From contig CANQRC010000018.1 in NCBI GenBank assembly GCA_947626155.1, forward strand, positions 1 through 20,212: DNA of 20,212 bases, written 5' to 3'. Source of the stretch: an uncultured Clostridia bacterium. Lineage in GTDB: Bacteria; Bacillota; Clostridia; Christensenellales; UBA1242. Below the pieces are notes generated by a model. It had not been told where the DNA came from and made no database searches. It saw only the letters and a program-made list of their open reading frames with translations. The position numbers and the translations under genes are program-made. Within the stretch, counting starts at the first letter, position 1. Each line of letters opens with the position of its first letter. Of the stretch, positions 1 through 8,076 are shown piece after piece.

Positions 1-1004
1 ATGAAAATTCCAAATTTGTCGCCAAGCGCCGTAAAAAGTGGCGCAATCAAAAAACTGACAAAAAGCGCAAAAACTAGCGAGGATTGAACGCGTTTTTGAA
101 TGTGTTCGTTGTCATTTTGGGCGTGCGCCATGGAAATATCTGGCACAAGCGCCGTTGAAAGCGAGCCGGTCAGCGTGCCGGGAACATACAAAAATGGCAG
201 CGTCATCCCCACCGCAATTCCATAGAGTTCCATTGCCTGGCTGGAAGTGAAGCCGGACGAAATAAGTTGGGCGGGCAAAATTAAGGCAATCAGTGGCTGG
301 ACAAAACTTCCAACCACTCTCACGCCCGTGATTGGCGCGCTTTTAATGAGGACTTGCTTGTAAATTTTTGTGGGACGGTTCAGTTTTCCGCCATAGAAAA
401 AGTAGAGCAGCATAACAAAGAAAGCCGAGACAAGGCAAGAGAGCGTAAAACTCCAAGCCACGCTCATGGCGTATTGAATCGCGCTCATGCCGGAAGCCAA
501 AAGCAGAACGCAGATTATTATTTTTACAACCTCTTCCATAAGTTCCGAGATGCAAAGCCCAAAGAAGTTGTCGCCGCCCCACATTGCACCGCGAAAAACG
601 CTGTAAACGGAAGAAAAAATTAGCGACGGAAGTAGGATAATCAAAATGTTTATGCAGTTTGCGTCAGTGAAAAGATTGGCAAAAATATTTCGAAAAATCA
701 AGACAACAACACACAAAATTGCACTCAACGTCAGTGACAAAATCATGCTTGAAGTCACAAGGCTTCCAATTTCTTTCCTGTTTTGAATTACGCGGTAGCC
801 GGCAGTCATTCTTGAAATTATCAGCGTTATTCCGGACGAAACAATTGTGAGAAGCACCATAAAAATTGACATTGCAACTTGATAAAGCCCCAGCGCCTCC
901 GCCCCAATTGCGCGCGAAAGATAAATGTGAAAAAAGAAGCCCAGCATTCGCGTTAGAAGTGAAAACATTGTTATGATGACCACGTTTTTAAAGATTGACT
1001 TCAT
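1..1004 (-). CDS. SpoVB-like polysaccharide/lipid flippase (MOP superfamily), 3' end outside window
   Basis: This is a multispanning membrane protein, 334 codons visible, whose C-terminus lies beyond base 1. It begins MKSIFKNVVIITMFSLLTRM and continues with alternating hydrophobic segments; the early GAEALGLYQVAMSIF stretch and the following SSGITLIISRM segment are typical of stage V sporulation protein B and related polysaccharide exporters. Proteins of this family move lipid-linked oligosaccharide precursors across the cytoplasmic membrane. The start is the ATG at 1004; an in-frame TAA lies just upstream. There is no Shine-Dalgarno sequence, but a TATAAA box ends 8 bases before the ATG. The LysM gene ends 60 bases upstream on the same strand. 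MurJ is an alternative family member, but the N-terminal wording fits SpoVB better. Presence of this gene alone does not prove sporulation. Confidence 0.85.
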   Translation of the reverse strand, partial: MKSIFKNVVIITMFSLLTRMLGFFFHIYLSRAIGAEALGLYQVAMSIFMVLLTIVSSGITLIISRMTAGYRVIQNRKEIGSLVTSSMILSLTLSAILCVVVLIFRNIFANLFTDANCINILIILLPSLIFSSVYSVFRGAMWGGDNFFGLCISELMEEVVKIIICVLLLASGMSAIQYAMSVAWSFTLSCLVSAFFVMLLYFFYGGKLNRPTKIYKQVLIKSAPITGVRVVGSFVQPLIALILPAQLISSGFTSSQAMELYGIAVGMTLPFLYVPGTLTGSLSTALVPDISMAHAQNDNEHIQKRVQSSLVFALFVSFLIAPLFTALGDKFGIF

Positions 1005-1012
1005 AAAGATAA

Positions 1013-1042
1013 TTTATAAAACCTGTCCAAAAATTATGACAA
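1013..1042 (-). promoter_or_regulatory. Promoter of the SpoVB-like gene, near-leaderless
   Basis: A -35 box TTGTCA (1042-1037) and a -10 box TATAAA (1018-1013) are separated by 18 bases. Only 8 bases separate the -10 box from the ATG at 1004, so transcription should start within about two bases of the start codon. Confidence 0.5.
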
Positions 1043-1063
1043 ATTTTGTCGCTTAAAGGGCAG

Positions 1064-1228
1064 TTACTTTTTAAGCAAAATAAAAACACCCTCTTTGATT
1101 TGCTTTGGAGACATTCCGTTGTCAAGCAAAATTTTTGTGCTGTCAATCTTAAATTTTTGGGAAATGACTTTTAAATTTTCACCTTTTTTAACTTGATAAT
1201 ATGGAAAAATTATTTTATTTATACTCAT
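1064..1228 (-). CDS. Single LysM-domain small protein
   Basis: A 54-residue protein that is almost entirely one LysM domain: it contains YYQVKKGENLKVISQKF, then an LLDNGMSP turn and the closing IKEGVFILL strand, matching the usual pattern of Y-x-V-x-x-G-(D/E)-x-L, an Asn-containing turn and a final G-x-x-(L/I) strand. LysM domains bind N-acetylglucosamine-containing glycans such as peptidoglycan. No signal peptide precedes the domain, so it is either cytosolic, as in some small spore or cell-division LysM proteins, or exported by another route. It lies between the TVP38 and SpoVB-like genes on the same strand, suggesting an envelope role. No Shine-Dalgarno sequence is visible; a weak TAATAT lies 8 bases before the ATG. 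Confidence 0.7.
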   Translation of the reverse strand: MSINKIIFPYYQVKKGENLKVISQKFKIDSTKILLDNGMSPKQIKEGVFILLKK

Positions 1229-1230
1229 AC

Positions 1231-1358
1231 AAAAAAATATTAAAAAATGTTAAAAAATAGAACAAAAATTCAATTTTTAATAAAAAATCAATTTTTTTGC
1301 ATTTTTTTAGCAGTTTTTAGGCATTTTTTTGCTATTTTTTAATTATTTTTGATTTTTT
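1231..1358. other. Phased A/T-tract (predicted curved DNA)
   Basis: About a dozen A or T runs of 5-7 bases recur every 10-11 bases. Run centres fall near 1234, 1244, 1254, 1266, 1276, 1284, 1295, 1305, 1316, 1327, 1337 and 1348, a mean spacing of about 10.4 bp, which matches the DNA helical repeat. Such phasing is the established signature of intrinsic curvature. It covers the end of the TVP38 gene and the region upstream of the LysM gene. Confidence 0.6.
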
Positions 1359-2066
1359 GCGAAATTTTCTTTGCAAAAATAATTCAATCTGTTTTTGATA
1401 TTTTACAGACAAATATAGCGCCACGCAAACCGACACCCCAATCACCGCCCAAACGGCAAGCCCCCAACCGTGATAAGGGATGATGTCTCCGCTTCCAATA
1501 AAGCAAGTTGTGAAAATTGCAAGCGTGCGCGAGACGAGATTTGTCACGACAAAAAACGTCCAACTCATGTCTGTGAGCCCTGCCACCAAGCACAAAATGT
1601 CGTCAGGAAAAATTGGGAGCAGCATCATGATGACAAAAGAGTATTTGCAGTTTGACAAAAATCTTGACCACTTTTCGCAAGACTCTTTGCCCACCATAAA
1701 AATTACAATTTTCCTTCTAAATTGCCTGCCAAGCCAAAACGCAAAAATGCTTCCAAGCATCACACCCGACAAACTGAGAAGTGACGCTTGAAGCGGACCA
1801 TAAATCAAAACGCCGGCAAGCGTTGAGATTGTTGAGGGAATTGGAATGAAAGTCACCTGCAAAAACTGCAAAAGCACAAACATAAATCTTCCCCAAAATC
1901 CAAGTGACAAGATGAGCGTTCTGATTTTTTCAACCGAATTTATCTTTGTCCAAACGCCTGTCCAAACAAGAACATAATAAGAAAGGACGCCTATTAAAGA
2001 AAGAATTGCAAGCACAAGACTTGTTCTTAAAATCTTTCTTTTAAGCGTCATTTCTTTTTCTTTCAT
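1332..2066 (-). CDS. TVP38/TMEM64 (DedA superfamily) membrane protein
   Basis: A 244-residue membrane protein with a VTT/SNARE-associated domain. After an N-terminal membrane segment (about residues 12-35) it has the family signature region FIPIPSTISTLAGVLIYGP followed by LSGVMLGSIFAFWLGR, and later LLPIFPDDILCLVAGL, which matches the re-entrant-loop Pro/Asp motif of this family. Relatives act in lipid transport or scrambling across the cytoplasmic membrane; the exact substrate here is unknown. The C-terminus is strongly basic (RKFRKKSKIIKK). It lies 32 bases after the VanW gene and is probably read with it as well as from its own promoter. The ATG at 2066 is preferred because a perfect TATAAT ends exactly 6 bases before it; an alternative ATG five codons in has no better ribosome-binding site. 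Confidence 0.85.
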   Translation of the reverse strand: MKEKEMTLKRKILRTSLVLAILSLIGVLSYYVLVWTGVWTKINSVEKIRTLILSLGFWGRFMFVLLQFLQVTFIPIPSTISTLAGVLIYGPLQASLLSLSGVMLGSIFAFWLGRQFRRKIVIFMVGKESCEKWSRFLSNCKYSFVIMMLLPIFPDDILCLVAGLTDMSWTFFVVTNLVSRTLAIFTTCFIGSGDIIPYHGWGLAVWAVIGVSVCVALYLSVKYQKQIELFLQRKFRKKSKIIKK

Positions 2067-2072
2067 TTTTTT

Positions 2073-2078
2073 ATTATA
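2073..2078 (-). promoter_or_regulatory. -10 box positioned for leaderless TVP38 mRNA
   Basis: TATAAT occupies positions -12 to -7 relative to the ATG at 2066, which is the spacing expected if the mRNA begins at the start codon. No good -35 box is seen at 17 bp, so this is less certain than the recD2 and marR examples. Confidence 0.4.
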
Positions 2079-2098
2079 TTCAAAACTCGCCCTTTTAA

Positions 2099-3718
2099 TT
2101 ATGGATTATACTCGCTCGGATTTGTTTTTTCAAGTTTCGTTTTAACGTTTTCAATCGTCTGTTCGCTCACCTTTTGGGGCTTTATGATTTTCACCTCGCT
2201 TGCAGGAATTGTCATGCTTTCGGCAGGCGTCTCAACCCCCTCCATAACAACGCCATCCTGAGGCTGATAAAAATCGTGCCTTATTTCTTTCTCACTGACA
2301 AGCTCGCCGTCTTTGTAATATTGCAAATAGCCCTTGCTCTCATAGCCCTCGCGCGGATATTTCACCCTGTAATATTCACCCTTATACAAAATTCTGTTTG
2401 AAAACTCGCCCTTTGTGTCCGCCACAATTCTGTCACCGCCATGCGGCAAAACTTTCACAAGTTCAGCGCGCCTTTTTATTGTTATTCCATCATCAAATTT
2501 TTGGCCATAAATCTCAACTCCAACCTCTTTGTCATCGGCAAAAGTTTTGATGTAAATTGGATTTTCCAAATTGTTTCTAAACACCAAATCAGAATAGCCG
2601 CCCGACACCATGGCGTCAAACGAAAGCGGAACATAAGAAGCAGGCAAAGAATGATGATTTACGCTTAAAATCTCTATGTCAGAAAGCAAAAGCGCGTTGT
2701 AAAGGGTTGTTGATGCCTGACAAACGCCGCCGCCCACGCCGTCAACATACACTCCGCCAACAATGATGTGGGCGTTGTGATAGCCGTTTTCTTCCGTGCG
2801 AGGGCCGGTTGTCTCGTTGAAAGAAACCGTCTGCCCCGGCTCTACAATAAGCCCATTAAAACTTTCAAGCGCCTTTTTCACGTTCTCTTTTCTGTCGTTT
2901 TTGCTGGTTGAATAATTTGTTTTAAAACTGCTTCTCAGCACAACGCTGCCCTTTAGCGCCTCAACATCAATATCCTGCCCAATTTCAATGATTGGAATTT
3001 CTATTTTAACTTTTTTGCTCTCCTTTAGCGCCTCGTCAATCTCTTGATAAAGCCTGTCTCTGTTCACCAAAACCGCTTTTTGCCCTCTGTCAACCTGAAA
3101 GACCTCTTCCTCGTTTGGCTTAAACACCAAACTTGCCTCCTTGCTTTCCTGCTCCACCTCGGACACAATTTTTTCCAGCCTCTCTTCAACATTTCCAAGC
3201 ACATTCACATATGAGATTTGAAAGTCCTTTCCATGCTCTTTAAATCTTTTCTCGTTTATTTTGTTTTGGAAAAAGTTTCCACCCTTGCCATACTTTGAAA
3301 TTTGAGCAATCACTGGCTGAATTTTGTTTGACACCTCAAAGTCGTTTCCGTTTATCTTCCAAGATTTGCCCTTGCTTGTCAGTTCAATTTCAATGTCCTT
3401 TTTGCCTTCAAGCATATTTGTAAGCACAACATTTTCCGCTTCACTTGCAGTCATTCCGCCAACATCTATGCCATTTATTTTTGTGTTTTCATAAAAACGC
3501 GTGTTTGCCTGCATTCCGTTTTCAAAAAAAAGTTGGCAGCCAACAAGCAGCGTCACCGACATTGCCGAAACGCCCAAAAACCACAAAAAGCCTTTTCCGC
3601 TTTTTGCTTTTTGTGCCTTTTTAACTGTTTTTTTCTGTTTTTTTGCGTTTTTTTCGGATTTTTCAACAGTTTTTTCGTCTTTTTTTGATGTTTTTTGTTT
3701 TTCTTCTTTCTTTTTCAT
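2099..3718 (-). CDS. VanW-domain cell-envelope protein with Lys-rich N-terminus
   Basis: A 539-residue protein from the preferred start. Residues 1-42 are a highly charged Lys/Glu stretch, followed by one hydrophobic segment (about 44-62) ending in LLVGC, which resembles a lipobox with Cys61. Next come two peptidoglycan-binding YoaR-type domains (about 75-265), a VanW domain (about 266-400, with EPGQTVSFNETTGPRT and the GGGVCQASTTLYNALL core) and a G5-like C-terminal segment. The function of VanW domains is not established; they accompany wall-associated proteins in Bacillota. An upstream ATG at 3754 would add 12 residues but abuts the U-tract of a terminator and has no ribosome-binding site. 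The ATG at 3718 has CATAAT 6 bases upstream, so it is preferred. It is followed 32 bases on by the TVP38 gene. Confidence 0.85.
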   Translation of the reverse strand: MKKKEEKQKTSKKDEKTVEKSEKNAKKQKKTVKKAQKAKSGKGFLWFLGVSAMSVTLLVGCQLFFENGMQANTRFYENTKINGIDVGGMTASEAENVVLTNMLEGKKDIEIELTSKGKSWKINGNDFEVSNKIQPVIAQISKYGKGGNFFQNKINEKRFKEHGKDFQISYVNVLGNVEERLEKIVSEVEQESKEASLVFKPNEEEVFQVDRGQKAVLVNRDRLYQEIDEALKESKKVKIEIPIIEIGQDIDVEALKGSVVLRSSFKTNYSTSKNDRKENVKKALESFNGLIVEPGQTVSFNETTGPRTEENGYHNAHIIVGGVYVDGVGGGVCQASTTLYNALLLSDIEILSVNHHSLPASYVPLSFDAMVSGGYSDLVFRNNLENPIYIKTFADDKEVGVEIYGQKFDDGITIKRRAELVKVLPHGGDRIVADTKGEFSNRILYKGEYYRVKYPREGYESKGYLQYYKDGELVSEKEIRHDFYQPQDGVVMEGVETPAESMTIPASEVKIIKPQKVSEQTIENVKTKLEKTNPSEYNP

Positions 3719-3724
3719 AAAACT

Positions 3725-3730
3725 ATTATG
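3725..3730 (-). promoter_or_regulatory. Possible -10 box for a leaderless VanW mRNA
   Basis: CATAAT lies at -12 to -7 relative to the ATG at 3718. The -35 region is poor, so the call rests on spacing and on the same layout at several other genes in the window. Confidence 0.3.
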
Positions 3731-3754
3731 TTCAAGAAAATCATTAAAATTCAT

Positions 3755-3780
3755 AAAAAAGAGCCGTTAAAAAGGCTCTT
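3755..3780 (-). terminator. Intrinsic terminator after the CCA-adding enzyme gene
   Basis: On the minus strand AAGAGCC (3780-3774) and GGCTCTT (3765-3759) form a 7-bp stem around an 8-base loop, followed by six T. The hairpin overlaps the TAA of the CCA gene, so the gene ends inside its own terminator. Confidence 0.8.
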
Positions 3781-5005
3781 AATAATTTATCAAATTCTTT
3801 TTTATCTCTTTCAATAGTTCGTCTTTTTCGTTCTTCAATTTCCCGTCAAAAACTTTGCTTAGAAGATTTCTTAAAATTCTTTCATAGTTTCTTTTGTCAA
3901 TGCTTTCAAAATTTTCGCTGATGTCGTTTTCGTTTATCTTTAAGTCAGAAATTTTTATTGCAAGCGCGTGCTCAATGATGTATTGATAGAAAAAGTTGTA
4001 TTTGTTTTGCAAATGTTTGCTCTTGTTTTTCAGCAAAGAATAAATAAACGCCCAGTCCTCAAAATATTTGAAAAAATATTCTTTGTTGCGCATGCCCTGC
4101 AAAGCGTCATAATAGCCAGAAATGTAAGTTATGATTTTCTTGCTCTCACCTTCGGCAAGCGCGCACTGGTCTTTTAAAAATTTTTCCAAAAACGCCTCCA
4201 AGCACTCTGGCTTTTCGGTGTCAACAATGTCAATCAAAAGGCCAAGCAGCCTGTCCTCAGTTTTGAAAACCATTTTGTATCTTATGCTTTTGCTTTCCAG
4301 CCCAAAATACTGCCAAGCGGAGAGGTCATTTAAAAGCCTCAGCGCCTTTTTCACGCTTCCAATATTGTATCTTTTGTCGCAATACAAAATTTTTTCAAGT
4401 TCAACAAGTTTTCTGCTTCCCTGAAGGTCTTTAATGTTGGAAACAAACTTTTTGGCAGAGCGAAAAGTGTTTTTCTCGATGTCAAAGCCAAGTTCGCCGG
4501 CAATTCTCACCATTCTCAAAATTCTTTCGCCGTCATTTTTTAAGATTTCGTCTGGATTTATGTTTGTTTTTAGAATTTTTTGATTTGTGTCAATAATTCC
4601 ATGATACAAATCCACGCACTCGTCCTTGTTTATGTTGTAGTAAATTGAATTTATTGTAAAATCCCGCCTGAGGGCATCCTCTTCAAGCTTGCTGGTGCTT
4701 TCAACCTTTATTGGCATGTGAGAGCCGTCTTGGCCATAAACTTCTTTTCGAAACGCAGTGTATTGAAACTCCTCATCCCCTTTTGAAATGAGCAGTGCGC
4801 CAAGTTTTATGTTTTTGATTTTCACCGAAAACTCACTTCCCTCAAGCCTTTTTGTCACTTCTTCGGCGTTCACGCGGCTTGTGATGTCTATGTCATCATT
4901 TTTCAGGTTCATCAGCTTGCTTCTAACATAGCCGCCAACAACATACAAGTTTTCTGGAAAATATTTTGAAAGTTTTTTTAAATTTTGAGAAACTTCAATA
5001 AACAT
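3779..5005 (-). CDS. cca: CCA tRNA nucleotidyltransferase (class II)
   Basis: A 408-residue enzyme that adds or repairs the 3'-CCA end of tRNAs. The nucleotidyltransferase head shows VVGGYVRS (GG at 24-25), the metal-binding D38-I-D40 pair in NDDIDIT, and EEDALRRDFTINSIYYN (RRDFTIN at 113-119), which are the canonical class II motifs; GERILRMVRIAGELGF further on is the nucleotide-recognition region, followed by a helical tail without an HD domain. The ATG at 5005 is chosen because GGGAG lies 5 bases upstream; a TTG five codons earlier would put the ribosome-binding site inside the gene. It is the first gene of the leftward group and is divergent from the P-type ATPase gene. Confidence 0.9.
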   Translation of the reverse strand: MFIEVSQNLKKLSKYFPENLYVVGGYVRSKLMNLKNDDIDITSRVNAEEVTKRLEGSEFSVKIKNIKLGALLISKGDEEFQYTAFRKEVYGQDGSHMPIKVESTSKLEEDALRRDFTINSIYYNINKDECVDLYHGIIDTNQKILKTNINPDEILKNDGERILRMVRIAGELGFDIEKNTFRSAKKFVSNIKDLQGSRKLVELEKILYCDKRYNIGSVKKALRLLNDLSAWQYFGLESKSIRYKMVFKTEDRLLGLLIDIVDTEKPECLEAFLEKFLKDQCALAEGESKKIITYISGYYDALQGMRNKEYFFKYFEDWAFIYSLLKNKSKHLQNKYNFFYQYIIEHALAIKISDLKINENDISENFESIDKRNYERILRNLLSKVFDGKLKNEKDELLKEIKKNLINY

Positions 5006-5034
5006 AACCGCTCCCAACAATAAAAAGTAAAAAT

Positions 5035-5063
5035 ATCATACAATAAAAGTAGCGAAAAGTCAA
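5035..5063 (-). promoter_or_regulatory. Promoter of cca
   Basis: TTGACT (5063-5058), a 17-bp spacer and TATGAT (5040-5035) read leftward to cca, leaving a leader of about 24 bases with GGGAG before the ATG at 5005. Confidence 0.75.
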
Positions 5064-5069
5064 ATTTAT

Positions 5070-5097
5070 TTGACAAATAAAGTAAAACTAATATAAA
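5070..5097 (+). promoter_or_regulatory. Promoter of the P-type ATPase gene
   Basis: A perfect TTGACA (5070-5075), a 16-bp spacer and TATAAA (5092-5097). Its -35 box lies only 6 bp from the -35 box of the divergent cca promoter, so one bound regulator could affect both. Confidence 0.75.
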
Positions 5098-5119
5098 ATA
5101 CAAACTATAAGGAAGAAGA

Positions 5120-7852
5120 ATGAGAAAGTTAAAAGCCCAAAGACGAAAAAACATACTTGTTCAAGACCAGCCAATTGTTCGCTATCAAACGGATAGGGAA
5201 CATGGTCTTTCCGAGGAGCAAATTGCCGAGAGGCTTGAACACAAACTTACAAACGACACAAAAATAAAAACATCCAATTCTTATCTTTCAATTGTTGCAA
5301 AAAACGTGTTCACCGTGTTTAACCTCATTTGGATTTTGATTGCCATAATGCTGATTGTGGCAAACGCTTGGGGAGATATGCTTTTTATGGTGGTTGTCAC
5401 CGCCAACACCGCAATTTCAATTTTTCAAGAGATAAAAGCAAAAATCATGGTTGAAAAACTTTCACTTGTCTCCGCGCCAAAAAACAAGGTGATAAGAACG
5501 GGAATAACCTATGAGGTGAACAGCGAAAACCTGCTTTTGGACGACATAATTGTGCTTGAAAATGGAAACCAAATCCCTGCCGACTGCGTGATTGTGGAAG
5601 GAGCGGTTGAGGCAAATGAAAGCCTTTTAACCGGCGAAAGCAACGCCATTAAAAAATTTGAGGGAGACACACTCCTTGCCGGAAGTTTTTTGGTAAGCGG
5701 GATGTGCTATGCCAGAGTTGACAGGGTTGGAAAGGGCAACTACATTCAAACAGTTGCCGAGCGCACAAAAGACTTTAAGCCACAGTCTTCCAACCTTTTT
5801 AAAGACCTAAACAGCCTTATTAAGGCAATTTTGCTTGTGCTTATTCCACTTGGCGTTTTGACTTTTTGCAACCAATATTTCCTGCGCACAGACAACTTGA
5901 TGAACGTTGTTGAAAGGGTGAACAACTCAATCATCAAAACCAGCGGCGCCGTCACCGGCATGATTCCTGCGGGAATGTATCTTTTGATTACAGTTGGGCT
6001 TTCTGTTGGCGTGATTAAACTTGCAAAAAAGAAAACTCTTGTAAAAAATTTGTATTCAATTGAAATGCTTGCCCGCTCAAATGTTTTGTGCCTCGACAAA
6101 ACCGGCACAATCACCGACGGAACAATGAATGTGATTGAAGTTCTTCCACAAAATGGGGCAAAACTTTCGCAAGTTGAAGATTTGATGAAGACAATTCTTG
6201 CCAAGCAAAAAACCACGAATGCCACAAGCGTCGCCCTCATGGGATATTTTGGAAAAACGGACAACAACTTGGTGAAAGATATTGTGGAATTTTCTTCTTC
6301 AAGAAAATATTCCGCAACAACACTGACTGACGGCAAAACATATTATATTGGCGCAATTGGCTTTATTAAGGCAAACATCACAGCCCAACAGAAGAACCTT
6401 ATGAACTCCTACATGGAAAAGGGTTATCGCGTGCTTGCTTTTGTTGAGGATTCAAACGCTTACACCGAAAAAATGGCAGGCAAAAGAGGAAAACTTATCG
6501 CGTTCTTCGTGCTTGAAGACCACATAAGAAAAGACGCCATTGAAACAATCTCTTGGTTCAAACAAAATGATGTAAAAATAAAAATAATCTCGGGTGACGA
6601 CGCCCTGACGGTTTCAAAAATTGCAAGAAGAGTTGGGGTTGAGGACAGCGACAAATACATTTCCCTTGAAAACATGAGCCTGCCAGAAGTGGCGCAAATT
6701 GCTGACAAATTCACCGTTTTTGGCCGCGTGACGCCAGAGCAAAAACACACCATTATAAAGGCGCTGAAAATTCAAGGTAATGTTGTTGCAATGACCGGCG
6801 ACGGCGTAAATGACACGCTTGCGCTTAAAGAGGCAAACTGCTCAATCGCCATGGCGGACGGAAGCGAAGTTGCAAGAAACATCTCTCACCTTGTGCTTAT
6901 GGAAAGCAACTTTTCCGCCCTGCCAGACATAGTGAAAGAGGGCAGACAAATTGTGAACAATGTGCAGAATTCTTCGGTGCTTTACATTATGAAAACGCTT
7001 TTCACAATCATAATGTGCGCCACCGCCCTTGTGCTGAGAACAGAATATCCGTTCGCGCCAAGACAACTGCTGCTACTTGAAATGTTTGTGATTGGAATTC
7101 CTTCTTTTATCTTAACTTTCCAGCCGAACACCGAACTTATCAAGGGAAATTTCATCCCGCAAGTGCTGAAAAAATCCATTCCTTGCGCGCTTTTGATGTA
7201 TTTCAATATGCTGATTGTCGTCATTTTGAACGACCGCACAAACAGTTTGACCATGGCAGAATTTGAGTCTCTTTCAACAATGCTGCTCACGATCATTGGC
7301 TTTGTGAACCTTGTTTGGATTTGCTGGCCACTCAACTGGCTTAGAGGGGTTTGCGTGCTGATTTCCGGCACACTGATTGTGTCGGCGCTGGCAGGACTTG
7401 GAAGGTTCTTCCGCGTGACAACCTACTCATTCCCAGTTATGACCACCCTTGTCACACTTGTAATGTGCACAATTGCAATACTTGTGGCAATGTATTACTT
7501 TAAAGAGTGGCTTTTGAAGATTAAACCCGAAACGGCAACGCCAAAAGAGGACAAAACCCAAAAAGCCATTCAAAAGTTTTTGAATAAATTCAGGTCAAAA
7601 GATGAGGTTGAAGTGGAAGAGGTAAGCAAGATTAAAGCGGTGCAGCAAGAAAAGGTTGAAACGTCACAAACCGCCGACACCATCCCAGAGCCAACCAAAA
7701 CCCCTGCCCCTAAGAAAACCGCAAAAACCGCTCAGCCTAAGAAAGAAATCAAACCTACTCAACCTAAGACAAAAGCGGCCGAAACTAAACCTGCCACAAA
7801 AACCGCACAACCTGCTGAACCTAAAACTACAAAGAAAACAACAAAAAAATAA
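5120..7852 (+). CDS. Cation-translocating P-type ATPase with Lys/Pro/Thr-rich C-terminal tail
   Basis: A 910-residue ion pump. Visible motifs are the actuator TGES (171-174), the phosphorylation site DKTGTIT (Asp326) and the hinge GDGVND (560-565), with membrane pairs before each and about six further membrane segments up to about residue 800. The membrane-4 motif reads PAGM (283-286), where related calcium or magnesium pumps have PEGL, so the substrate cannot be named; loss of the Glu may change ion choice. Relatives are the YfgQ/CtpE-like group. From about residue 801 a cytosolic tail follows, and residues 858-910 are Lys/Pro/Thr/Ala repeats resembling histone H1 tails, an addition unusual for the family. 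The start has AAGGA upstream and its own promoter. A clear terminator follows. Confidence 0.88.
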   Translation: MRKLKAQRRKNILVQDQPIVRYQTDREHGLSEEQIAERLEHKLTNDTKIKTSNSYLSIVAKNVFTVFNLIWILIAIMLIVANAWGDMLFMVVVTANTAISIFQEIKAKIMVEKLSLVSAPKNKVIRTGITYEVNSENLLLDDIIVLENGNQIPADCVIVEGAVEANESLLTGESNAIKKFEGDTLLAGSFLVSGMCYARVDRVGKGNYIQTVAERTKDFKPQSSNLFKDLNSLIKAILLVLIPLGVLTFCNQYFLRTDNLMNVVERVNNSIIKTSGAVTGMIPAGMYLLITVGLSVGVIKLAKKKTLVKNLYSIEMLARSNVLCLDKTGTITDGTMNVIEVLPQNGAKLSQVEDLMKTILAKQKTTNATSVALMGYFGKTDNNLVKDIVEFSSSRKYSATTLTDGKTYYIGAIGFIKANITAQQKNLMNSYMEKGYRVLAFVEDSNAYTEKMAGKRGKLIAFFVLEDHIRKDAIETISWFKQNDVKIKIISGDDALTVSKIARRVGVEDSDKYISLENMSLPEVAQIADKFTVFGRVTPEQKHTIIKALKIQGNVVAMTGDGVNDTLALKEANCSIAMADGSEVARNISHLVLMESNFSALPDIVKEGRQIVNNVQNSSVLYIMKTLFTIIMCATALVLRTEYPFAPRQLLLLEMFVIGIPSFILTFQPNTELIKGNFIPQVLKKSIPCALLMYFNMLIVVILNDRTNSLTMAEFESLSTMLLTIIGFVNLVWICWPLNWLRGVCVLISGTLIVSALAGLGRFFRVTTYSFPVMTTLVTLVMCTIAILVAMYYFKEWLLKIKPETATPKEDKTQKAIQKFLNKFRSKDEVEVEEVSKIKAVQQEKVETSQTADTIPEPTKTPAPKKTAKTAQPKKEIKPTQPKTKAAETKPATKTAQPAEPKTTKKTTKK

Positions 7853-7878
7853 AGCCAAGTTTTCCCCTTGGCTTTTTT
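7852..7878 (+). terminator. Intrinsic terminator after the ATPase gene
   Basis: AAGCCAAG (7852-7859) pairs with CTTGGCTT (7867-7874) and is followed by more T; it begins at the last base of the stop codon. Confidence 0.85.
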
Positions 7879-7899
7879 AACCTCATTTCTTTAGTGGAT

Positions 7900-7981
7900 G
7901 AGATTCTTCGCAATGCAGGATGACAGCGGTGTTGTTTTAACATCGTATTTTTGCTGTCATCCTGAACGAAATGAAGGATCT
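7900..7981. repeat. Facing pair of ~30-bp hairpin repeats (family A), locus 1
   Basis: GAGATTCTTCGCAATGCAGG continuing to GACAGC (7900-7927) faces an inverted partner, GCTGTCATCCTGAACGAAAT to GGATCT (7953-7981). Each unit folds on itself (ATTCT/AGGAT type stem), and the two units also pair with each other. The gap 7879-8141 between the ATPase terminator and recD2 otherwise holds only a family B element. Confidence 0.75.
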
Positions 7982-8076
7982 AAGAATTTTTTGCGTTAGC
8001 AAACCATTTGACTACTCTTCAATGTGTGGCTGTGCAAAAATAAATAAAAGCAAAATTAAGCGAATATAATTAGCAT

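Noticed and set aside
3719..3754. Upstream ATG of the VanW gene at 3754
   Set aside because: It directly abuts the T run of the cca terminator and has no ribosome-binding site; the ATG at 3718 has a -10 box at the leaderless distance.
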